Shown here one piece after another: positions 1-8,395 of a DNA stretch of 64,000 bases (position 1 is its first letter; each line of letters opens with the position of its first letter). Source of the stretch: SHYR01 sp036013055 (lineage in GTDB: Bacteria; Chloroflexota; Dehalococcoidia; UBA2979); the NCBI GenBank assembly GCA_036013055.1, contig DASCQM010000003.1:91944-155943 (forward strand). Reading direction: 5' to 3'. The notes beneath the pieces are model-generated. The model was not told the origin of the DNA. It ran no database searches and saw nothing but the letters and a program-made list of their open reading frames with translations. The translations under genes and the position numbers were made by a program.

Positions 1-936
1 GTGACCGCTCACCTCTCGCCGCAGCGCCTCGGGCGCATCCGCTCGCTGCTCCTCGACTGGTACGAGGCGGAAGGCGACGACTTCCCGTGGCGAACCGGCC
101 GCAACCCCTACGCGGCGCTGGTCGCGGGCGTCTGCTCGCAGCAGACTCAGATCTCGCGCGTCCTGATCCTCTACGAGCGATGGATGGCGGCGTTCCCGAC
201 TGTCGACGACGCGGCAACCGCGACACGTGCGCACGTGCTGCGGGTCTGGGGACGAGGCGGCTTCCCGCGTCGGGCGGTCGCGCTACACGAGGCGGCGCAG
301 ATCTGCGTAGAGCAGCACGGCGGCGAGTTGCCGCGCGACCCCGAAGCGCTGCTGGCGCTGCCGGGCGTCGGCCCGTTCACCGCCGCGATCGTGCGTTGCT
401 ACGGCTTCGGCGAGGACTCAGTGGCGATCGACACGAACATCGTGCGCGTCGTCGGAAGGCTCGTGCTCGGCGACCTGCAGCCCGCACGAGATACGCCCGC
501 AGCCGCCATCGAACAGGCCGCGACGCGCCTGCTGCGACCCGGCACTGCTCCGCAGTGGAACCCCGCGCTGATGGAGTACGGCGGGCGCGTCTGCACGCCC
601 CGCCCGCACTGCGGCGAGTGCGTGCTCGCGCATCTCTGTGCTGCTCGCCCTCGCTTCGATGCCGGCGAGCGCGCGGAGCCGGTGCGCGCGCAGGCTCGCT
701 TCGAGGGCTCGGACCGCCAGTTACGGGGCCGCATCATGCGCGCGCTGCGAGCCGCGACGAACGTCGAAGGCCTCACTGTCACCGCGCTGGTACGCGAACT
801 GGCGACGTCACCGGCGGAGCAGGCACGCGTGCGCTCGCTGCTCGTCGCGCTCTGCGACGACGGGCTGGCGTGGATGCAGGGACGCCACTGCGGGCTCGGT
901 AACGAACCACCGACACAGGCCCAGCGACGGCGATAG
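1..936 (+). CDS. MutY-like A/G-specific adenine glycosylase family protein (catalytic Glu absent)
   Basis: HhH-GPD superfamily DNA glycosylase of 311 residues. The helix-hairpin-helix LPGVGPFTAAIV (about 120-131) is followed by the conserved Asp144 in AIDTNIVRVVGR and a four-Cys iron-sulfur loop at C198, C204, C207 and C213. The C-terminal ~70 residues look like the short winged-helix tail of actinobacterial MutY proteins rather than a NUDIX-like 8-oxoG reader. Aligned by eye with E. coli MutY, the catalytic Glu37 of LSEVMLQQTQ is Gly43 here (VAGVCSQQTQ), and the first Cys spacing is five residues instead of six. MutY removes A opposite 8-oxoG; activity here is doubtful. The GTG start is the first base of the window, so a start further upstream is possible. 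Confidence 0.8.
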   Translation: MTAHLSPQRLGRIRSLLLDWYEAEGDDFPWRTGRNPYAALVAGVCSQQTQISRVLILYERWMAAFPTVDDAATATRAHVLRVWGRGGFPRRAVALHEAAQICVEQHGGELPRDPEALLALPGVGPFTAAIVRCYGFGEDSVAIDTNIVRVVGRLVLGDLQPARDTPAAAIEQAATRLLRPGTAPQWNPALMEYGGRVCTPRPHCGECVLAHLCAARPRFDAGERAEPVRAQARFEGSDRQLRGRIMRALRAATNVEGLTVTALVRELATSPAEQARVRSLLVALCDDGLAWMQGRHCGLGNEPPTQAQRRR

Positions 937-1012
937 CCGCGAGCGCGACGGCTCACCCAACTCGCGCAGTACGATACTGGGACACCCGACGCCCAACGAG
1001 ACGGAGTCACCA

Positions 1013-1663
1013 GTGCCGCAGGTCTACGCCGACGACAACATCACGATCGAGCTGTTCCCCGCGCTCGGGCGCATGGCGAACAACAGCTACGTGCTGCGCT
1101 CGACCGACGGCAGCGGCCTCGCGATCGTCGATGTGCCAGAGGGCGTCGAAGCGGTGCTCGATGCGCTCGGCGACGACTGTGCGCGCGTCGACCACGTGCT
1201 GGTGACGCACTCCCACGGCGACCACTGGGGCGGCTACGACGCGATGCGTGAACGCGTGGCGGCGGCGGTCTCCGCAGGTGCGGAAGAGACAAACCTCGAC
1301 GAGTCGCGCAACGTGCAGCCGCTGGCCGAGGGGGACGCGATCACCCTCGGTAGTGCGACCGTCGCGGTGATCCACACGCCGGGGCATACGCCGGGCTCGA
1401 TCTCGCTGCTCGTCGGTGGCGCGGTGATCACCGGCGACACGCTCTTCCCGGGCGGCCCCGGGCACTCGCGCAGCAACGAAGCGCTCCAGCAGGAGATCGA
1501 TTCGATCACCTCGAAGCTGCACACGCTGCCAGATGCGACGCTCGTCCTGCCCGGTCACGGCGACTCGACGACGGTCGCCGAGTCGAAGGCGGAGTACGCC
1601 GTCTTCGCGGGCAAGGAGCATGATCCGGACCTGCACGGGGATGTGAACTGGCTGGAGTCGTAG
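1013..1663 (+). CDS. Metallo-beta-lactamase-fold hydrolase (glyoxalase II-like)
   Basis: A 216-residue protein of the MBL superfamily. It shows the zinc motif THSHGDHWGG (HxHxDH), a second His in HTPGHTPGS, the bridging Asp in TGDTLFPGG and a final His in VLPGHGD. The whole set of di-zinc ligands therefore appears intact. The family includes glyoxalase II-type thioesterases and persulfide dioxygenases; the substrate cannot be told. The reading frame is open further upstream, but the GTG at 1013 is preceded by GGAG at a sensible distance and the protein similarity begins just after it. It lies 77 bases behind the MutY-like gene, and a possible -10 (GATACT) sits near 973. Confidence 0.85.
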   Translation: MPQVYADDNITIELFPALGRMANNSYVLRSTDGSGLAIVDVPEGVEAVLDALGDDCARVDHVLVTHSHGDHWGGYDAMRERVAAAVSAGAEETNLDESRNVQPLAEGDAITLGSATVAVIHTPGHTPGSISLLVGGAVITGDTLFPGGPGHSRSNEALQQEIDSITSKLHTLPDATLVLPGHGDSTTVAESKAEYAVFAGKEHDPDLHGDVNWLES

Positions 1664-1671
1664 CCCCTTGA

Positions 1672-1700
1672 TTGCCCGTCACCAGCGACAGCCCTAGCAT
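1672..1700 (+). promoter_or_regulatory. Sigma-70-like promoter for the M16 peptidase gene
   Basis: TTGCCC at 1672-1677, a 17-base spacer and TAGCAT at 1695-1700. The GTG start of the next gene lies only 8 bases past the -10, so the transcript would begin at or very near the start codon. No Shine-Dalgarno sequence fits in that space. Confidence 0.5.
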
Positions 1701-1708
1701 CAGCCACC

Positions 1709-2974
1709 GTGGCACTGATAGAAACGCTCGACAACGGATTGCGGCTCGTCGCCACCTCGGTCCCGCAGGCCCGCTCGGTCTCGATCTCCTTCTACCTGGC
1801 CGCGGGGTCGCGCTATGAGAGTGCGGCCGACGCCGGGCTCTCGCACTTCATCGAGCACCTCTGCTTCAAGGGCACGAACCGCCGACCGCTGCCGCAGGAC
1901 ATCGCGATCGAGATCGACCGCATGGGCAGCACGATCAACGCCGTCACCGACCGCGAACTGACGGTCTACTACGCGAAGGTCGTCCCAGAACACGCCGGGC
2001 AGGCCTTCGATGTGCTTGCCGACATGCTCCGCGACTCGCTCTTCCGCGAGCCCGAGATCGAACGTGAGCGCGGAGTGATCCTCGAGGAGCTGGCCGCGAC
2101 GGAGGACTCGCCCGCGGAACAGGTGGGGCTGCTGCTCGACCGCCTGCTCTGGGCGGAGCAACCGCTCGGCCGTGACATCGCCGGTTCGCCGCAGACGGTC
2201 ACGGCAATCACGCCAGAGCGGCTGACGCAGTACTACCGCGACCAGTACGTCGCGGACAGCGTCGTTGTCTCCGTCGCCGGGGCGATCGACGAGCGGGAGA
2301 CGGCTGACCTGATCCGCCGCACGCTCGGCGACTGGAGTTCCGGCGGCCCGGCCGACTGGCTGCGCGAGGAGAGCCGGCTACGAGGGGAGCGCGTTGGGAC
2401 GATCGAGAAGGAGACGGAGCAGGTCCACATCTCCTTTGGCACCCGCGGTCTCAGCTACCGGGACGAAGATCGCTACCCGCTCGACGTGCTCTCGGTGCTG
2501 CTCGGCGAGGGCATGTCGTCGCGCCTCTTCGCCCGCCTGCGTGAGGAGCTGGGCCTCTGCTACGACATCCACACCTACGTCTCGCATCTCCGCGACACCG
2601 GCATGTTCGGGCTCTACGCGGGAGTCGACCCCGGGAACGCGCGCGAGGCTGTGGCTGAGATCGCTGCCGAGCTGCGACGGGTGCGCGAGCCGGTCAGCAG
2701 CGAGGAGCTCGACCGCGCCAAGGGCCTGATCCGCAGCCGCGTGCAGCTCCGCTTCGAGGACACGCGTGCCGTCTCCGCCTGGCACGGCTCGCAGGAGATC
2801 CTCGACCTGCCGCGCCTCACGCCCGAAGAGGCGATCGCGCAGACCGAGGCAGTCACGATCGAAGACATCGAACGCGTCGCCGCACGCGTGATCAACGACG
2901 ACGCACTGCACATCGCGCTCGTCGGACCGATCGACGGCGCGGAGATCACGGCCGGGGTGAGCATCGATGGCTAG
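1709..2974 (+). CDS. M16 family zinc peptidase
   Basis: A 421-residue protein of the pitrilysin/processing-peptidase family. The inverted zinc motif HFIEH lies at residues 46-50, followed by the conserved CFKGT. The conserved Glu-rich helix (ERERGVILEE) about 70 residues later supplies the third zinc ligand. The second half (from about 210) is the inactive M16C-type domain with the GLSYRD...GEGMSSRLF signature. Length matches the single-chain bacterial type (YmxG/PqqL-like). Substrates are unknown; the family degrades small unfolded peptides. It overlaps the next gene by 8 bases, so the two are probably translated together. Confidence 0.92.
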   Translation: MALIETLDNGLRLVATSVPQARSVSISFYLAAGSRYESAADAGLSHFIEHLCFKGTNRRPLPQDIAIEIDRMGSTINAVTDRELTVYYAKVVPEHAGQAFDVLADMLRDSLFREPEIERERGVILEELAATEDSPAEQVGLLLDRLLWAEQPLGRDIAGSPQTVTAITPERLTQYYRDQYVADSVVVSVAGAIDERETADLIRRTLGDWSSGGPADWLREESRLRGERVGTIEKETEQVHISFGTRGLSYRDEDRYPLDVLSVLLGEGMSSRLFARLREELGLCYDIHTYVSHLRDTGMFGLYAGVDPGNAREAVAEIAAELRRVREPVSSEELDRAKGLIRSRVQLRFEDTRAVSAWHGSQEILDLPRLTPEEAIAQTEAVTIEDIERVAARVINDDALHIALVGPIDGAEITAGVSIDG

Positions 2975-3449
2975 CGAGCGCCCGCCGTCCGACGACCGCC
3001 CGGAGCGCCTGCTCGTCGCCGCGCGCCTGCAGACGGGCCTCGAAGCGGGCGTGGAAACGGAGCCGGGAGCCGACGATGCCCCGCGCTACGTCTTCGTGCG
3101 CTGGGAGGACTGGCCGCACCCCGCGATGCTCTCGATCGCCCTGCCCGGCGTCAGCGAGGACCTGCCCCACGCCGTGCAGACGTTGATGGGGCGGCTCAAC
3201 CTCACCGTCAGCGCAAACGGCGCGATCAAGACGGCGGAGCAGCGCATCCCCGTGCGCATGGCACACCCGCGCTTCGGTGGCTCGGAACTCGGCTGGCTAC
3301 GCCCGCTCGCCGTCAGTGTGACCGGTGAGCCTCAACCGGATGCGATGCTGGAAGGCGTCGAGCTACTCGCCCTCGATCAAGCGCTCGAGGCGCTGCCGAC
3401 GGAGGTCGAACGCACCGTACTGCGAGCGGCGGACGCGCTCTTCGACTAG
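2967..3449 (+). CDS. Hypothetical protein, co-translated with the M16 peptidase
   Basis: A 160-residue protein that I do not recognise. It has no signal peptide, membrane segment or cysteine cluster. The start ATG overlaps the end of the peptidase gene by 8 bases, and the gene is followed by a strong hairpin terminator, so it is the last gene of that unit. The composition is mixed alpha/beta with Trp-Glu-Asp-Trp-Pro near residue 46 and an acidic helical C-terminus. A partner or accessory role for the peptidase is only a guess from position. Confidence 0.7.
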   Translation: MASERPPSDDRPERLLVAARLQTGLEAGVETEPGADDAPRYVFVRWEDWPHPAMLSIALPGVSEDLPHAVQTLMGRLNLTVSANGAIKTAEQRIPVRMAHPRFGGSELGWLRPLAVSVTGEPQPDAMLEGVELLALDQALEALPTEVERTVLRAADALFD

Positions 3450-3504
3450 CCGGCGGACAAATCACGCCGCGCCACCCGCGGCCTCAGACACGCAACGTCA
3501 GATA

Positions 3505-3535
3505 CAAACAGGCCGCCCATCGGGCGGCCTGTTTG
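3505..3535. terminator. Bidirectional hairpin terminator between the M16 unit and groEL
   Basis: A perfect 14-bp inverted repeat (3505-3518 with 3522-3535) and a three-base loop, with the outer pairs being AAA/TTT. It lies 56 bases after the rightward gene and 60 bases after the leftward groEL stop, so it can end both transcripts. Confidence 0.85.
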
Positions 3536-3594
3536 CCTTGCTCTGGAAGTCACTCTCGATGTTGGGACCGAGCGGGTATCCCTACCGGCAGGGA

Positions 3595-5229
<1,635 letters not shown>

Positions 5230-5370
5230 GCTGTCCCCCGGCTCTCGGCCTGATCGGGCAATCGACGCAGGCCGTCAGGCCCAATCAGTCGATACGGTTC
5301 TCTACGCTTGGGATCTCTGCAGTTGAGATCCCTACGGTGTTCGCTGCTCCCTCTGGAGCCGGCGTCCCCG

Positions 5371-5694
5371 TTAGCTCTTCTTCTTGCGTGCGGGCTTCGC
5401 GTCCTCAAGCTTCGCGAGCACGTCGCCAAACTTGATGATCAGGTAGTCCTCCTTGTCGACCGTGACTTCCTGGCCCGTGTACTTCTGGTAGAGCACGCGG
5501 TCACCGGACTTCAGATCGACTGACTCAACGACACCGGCATCGTTCATCTTGCCCGGGCCGACTGAGAGCACTTCGCCGTGCTGCGGCTTCTCCTTGGCGG
5601 AGTCGGGGATGACGAGTCCAGATGCGGTGACTTCTTCCGACTCCACCGCCTGGAGGACGATGTGGTCGGTCATTGGTACAACGTTGGTCGGCAA
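5371..5694 (-). CDS. groS: Co-chaperonin GroES
   Basis: A 107-residue Hsp10. The mobile loop that docks on GroEL is seen at about residues 17-36 (EEVTASGLVIPDSAKEKP), and the dome and beta-barrel segments GEVLSVGPGK and GDRVLYQKYTGQEV follow. A Lys-rich tail (RKKKS) extends a little beyond the usual end. It is the first gene of the groES-groEL pair, and CIRCE lies 71 bases before its ATG. Confidence 0.98.
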   Translation of the reverse strand: MPTNVVPMTDHIVLQAVESEEVTASGLVIPDSAKEKPQHGEVLSVGPGKMNDAGVVESVDLKSGDRVLYQKYTGQEVTVDKEDYLIIKFGDVLAKLEDAKPARKKKS

Positions 5695-5765
5695 GACGTT
5701 GCCTCCTCATTTCAACGAGCGCGCGAACCCGCGCAGCTCACTTCTGATAGCTAAGCCGAGGGATG

Positions 5766-5792
5766 TTAGCACTCTCATTGGTAGAGTGCCAA
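5766..5792 (-). promoter_or_regulatory. CIRCE operator (HrcA) overlapping the groESL promoter
   Basis: TTAGCACTC, nine bases, then GAGTGCCAA: the CIRCE consensus with one mismatch in the second arm (consensus GAGTGCTAA). On the minus strand a promoter of the form TTGGCA-N18-TAACAT falls inside the element, so bound HrcA would block RNA polymerase. No hrcA gene is in the window. Confidence 0.95.
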
Positions 5793-5865
5793 CACACGGA
5801 ACGCCCGACTCGGCGGGAATCTCGCTGCGGGCCTCGCTGCATCGTGCTGCATGTGTTACGTCGAG

Positions 5866-5891
5866 TTGACTTACACGGCTTCGTGTAAACT
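5866..5891 (+). promoter_or_regulatory. Palindromic operator and putative promoter of the XRE regulator gene
   Basis: TTGACT at 5866 resembles a -35. TAAACT at 5886-5891 resembles a -10, although the spacing is short. The perfect inverted repeat TTACACG-N4-CGTGTAA (5871-5888) fills the gap between them. The GTG start lies 6 bases past the -10-like hexamer. The layout fits autoregulation by the downstream helix-turn-helix protein. Confidence 0.45.
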
Positions 5892-5897
5892 GCGGGC

Positions 5898-6176
5898 GTG
5901 GCTGACGATCGGCGCCCCGACGCGAACGAGGAACGCAGCGAACGCGGCTGGGACGCCGCACGTGTCCAGCAGCTACGCGGGCACATCGCAGCGACGCAGG
6001 ATCAACTCGCGAGCAGGCTCGGCACGCGTCAGCAGACGGTCTCCGAGTGGGAGGTTGGCAATAGCACGCCGCGGCGGATGTCGCGCCGGCTCCTGCATCT
6101 GGTAGCGGAGGAGAGCGGCTTCTACGACGTCGAAGCGGCCGGGAGCGACGACACTGACTCGGAAGTCGCCTCGTGA
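5898..6176 (+). CDS. XRE-family helix-turn-helix protein
   Basis: A 92-residue protein with a Cro/C1-type helix-turn-helix at about residues 30-65 (ATQDQLASRLGTRQQTVSEW), where the QQTVSEWE stretch is the recognition helix. Acidic tails flank the fold. There is no second domain, so it probably binds DNA as a small dimer, perhaps at the palindrome just upstream. Its TGA stop overlaps the GTG start of the DUF2851 reading frame (GTGA), so the two are translationally coupled. GTG start chosen from position; no ribosome binding site is seen. Confidence 0.75.
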   Translation: MADDRRPDANEERSERGWDAARVQQLRGHIAATQDQLASRLGTRQQTVSEWEVGNSTPRRMSRRLLHLVAEESGFYDVEAAGSDDTDSEVAS

Positions 6177-7269
6177 CCGCGATGACGGCGCCGCTACCGC
6201 GCCGCGAACGGGGTCGAGCTGTAGTGCGAGCTGCTGAGGCGCTCGCGACGTACCGCGCCGACGCGGACGATCGAGACGAGCCGCTCGCCGAACATGAATT
6301 GACGGCACTCTGGCTACTCGGCCCCGGTCCCCTCCCAGCGCTGCCGTGGCCGCTACTGCGCGCAGGCCGCGCTGGGAGGGGACCGGGGCCGGACGTCCGC
6401 GAAGTCACGTTCGCGCGTGACGGCGTGCCGGCAAGCGGCGATGTCGAGCTGCATCTGCGGGCGTCGGACTTCTACCGCCATGGGCACGGACGCGACCCGG
6501 CGTACGACCGGGTCGTCCTGCACGTCGTCTGGGAGAACGACCTCGACGCAGAGATCACGCTCGCGAACGGAGTCACCGCGCCGACGGTCGCGCTCGCTCC
6601 AACGCTGCGCGCGCCCTCACGCGTGCGAACGCTGCTGCGACGTGGCCCGCTGCTCGCTCCGCCCTGCGCGCGGGTCGCGCCCCCAGCCGAAGACGGCGGC
6701 TCGCGGAACGCGTCTGGCGAGCCGCCCGGCTGGCGGAAGAGCGCGGCTGGGATGGCGCGTGGCAACAACTCCGGGAGCGAGCTCTGGCCGCGAGTGCGGG
6801 GCGGCGATCCCGCGCACCTTCCGACGACGGACCCGGCGACCACATTGGCGCGGCTCGGCGCGAACGCGATCCGTGGCCGATCCTGAACGCGCTCGCGGAC
6901 ATGGCCAGCCCCGGCAAACTGATTGATGCGCTGCGGGACTGCTCGCTGCTGCCATCGGGACTCGGCCGCGGCCGCGCATCCGAGGTCGCGTGGAACGCCG
7001 TGCTCCCGTTGCTCGCTGCCCGTGCTGCCGCCTACGGCGACATCGCGCTCGCACGTCGCACCGCCGCGCTGGCATCGCAGTGGCCCGCGCCACGGCCATA
7101 TGGCCGCACACGGACGCTCGCGGCGGCGCTCACGGGCAGCGAGCGCACACCACCGGGCGGCGGCGGCGCGCTGTGGGCGCAGGGCCTGCTGCATCTCCAG
7201 GAGCTGTGGTGCGAGCGTGGCGGCTGCGGCGCCTGTCCGCTGAGCGAACCGGCACGGCCGGGCGGGTAG
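6173..7269 (+). pseudogene. DUF2851 family gene broken by a -1 frameshift
   Basis: Two reading frames together cover one DUF2851 protein. The first (from GTG 6173) carries the N-terminal signature GPDV followed by GDVELHLRASDFYRHGHGRD and VVLHVVWEND. After about position 6690 its similarity stops, and it runs to a stop at 6886. The neighbouring frame is open from before 6661 to 7269 and carries the rest: RLAERVWRAARLAEERG, DPWPILNALADM, WNAVLPLLAARAAAYG and the C-terminal Cys cluster CERGGCGACPL. A run of five C at 6680-6684 lies near the switch. One missing base there would restore about 365 residues. It may be a real pseudogene, a sequencing error or programmed slippage. DUF2851 function is unknown. 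Confidence 0.75.
6319..6391. repeat. 23-bp perfect inverted repeat inside the DUF2851 gene
   Basis: Arms 6319-6341 and 6369-6391 are exact reverse complements, separated by 27 bases. The arms are almost pure G+C and encode GPGPLPA and RAGRGPGP in the broken gene. A hairpin this long is unexpected inside a coding region and has no T-run after it. Confidence 0.9.
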
Positions 7270-7297
7270 AACGCCGCAGTTCGCCCGGGCGATCGAG

Positions 7298-8299
7298 CTA
7301 GGCTGAGAGCCGCAGGCTCCCTCGACGTGCCGTCGGGAAGATATCCAGCGGGCCCGCGGGGTCGGTCGCGGCATCAAGATGGCGGAAGGCTGCGGCGCCG
7401 ATCATCGCGGCGTTGTCGGTGCAGAGCGCGGGCGGCGGGATGAAGAGCGGGACGCCTGCACGCTCCGCCATGCGCTCGCGCAGCCGCCCGTTCGCGGCCA
7501 CGCCACCGGCGAGCAGGATCGAACTGACGCCTTCACGCTCCGCGATGCGCGCCGTCTTGCGCGAGAGCACGTCAGCGACGGACTCCTCGAACGCCCACGC
7601 CACCTCGGCGGCCGGTGGCGCATCATCGGCCTGCACTGTGTGCAGCACCGCGGTCTTCAGGCCGGAGAACGAGAAATCGTCGCTGCCACGCATCCACGCG
7701 CGCGGCAGTCGCAGCGAGCGGTCGCTGGCGGTCAGTGCCAGTGCGGAGATCAACGGACCGCCCGGGTAGCCGAGGTCGAGCAGGCGCGCGACCTTGTCGA
7801 AGGCCTCACCGGCAGCATCATCGCGCGTGCCGCCGAGACGGCGGAAGCGACCGTGATCCTCCATCAGCAGCAGCTCCGTGTGGCCACCCGAGACCGCGAG
7901 CGCGAGCGCGGGCAGCTCCGGCTCCTCCTCGCCGAGCCAGTTCGCGGCGACGTGCCCCTCGATGTGGTCGACGGGGATCAGCGGCAGGCCGCGCGCGTAG
8001 GCGACGCCACGCGCGGCGTTGAGGCCGACGACGAGCGCACCGGGCAACCCCGGTCCGGCGGTCGCCGCAATCGCGTCCAGGTCGTCCCAGCCGCACTCCG
8101 CTTGCCGCAGCGCCTCACGCACGACCGGCAGGATCGCCCGCAGGTGCTCACGCGCGGCGACCTCGGGTACGACGCCGCCGGTCTCCGCGTGTAGCTGATC
8201 CTGCGAGGCGACGACGCTTGAGAGCGTGCGGCGACCGTCGACGACCACGGCGGCCGCCGTCTCATCGCACGATGTCTCCAGCGCGAGGATTCGCGTCAT
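7298..8299 (-). CDS. tsaD: tRNA N6-threonylcarbamoyladenosine transferase TsaD
   Basis: TsaD transfers the threonylcarbamoyl group from TC-AMP to A37 of ANN-decoding tRNAs, working with TsaB and TsaE. The ASKHA-fold start ILALETSCDETAAAVV, the GPGLPGALVVGL loop, the metal motif HIEGH, and VSGGHTELLL are all visible, as is the late LLAGGVAANGRLR phosphate loop. With the ATG at 8299 the protein is 333 residues, normal for the family. A GTG at 8335 would add 12 residues without similarity. No tsaB or tsaE gene is nearby. Confidence 0.95.
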   Translation of the reverse strand: MTRILALETSCDETAAAVVVDGRRTLSSVVASQDQLHAETGGVVPEVAAREHLRAILPVVREALRQAECGWDDLDAIAATAGPGLPGALVVGLNAARGVAYARGLPLIPVDHIEGHVAANWLGEEEPELPALALAVSGGHTELLLMEDHGRFRRLGGTRDDAAGEAFDKVARLLDLGYPGGPLISALALTASDRSLRLPRAWMRGSDDFSFSGLKTAVLHTVQADDAPPAAEVAWAFEESVADVLSRKTARIAEREGVSSILLAGGVAANGRLRERMAERAGVPLFIPPPALCTDNAAMIGAAAFRHLDAATDPAGPLDIFPTARRGSLRLSA

Positions 8300-8395
8300 C
8301 GACCGGCCCTGCCCTTCAGGTCGCCTGTCGTTCACGTCGAGGGTACAGGCGGAACCAGTTGCGGTGGGAGCGGCGGCGCACTCCGCGTCGCGTAG

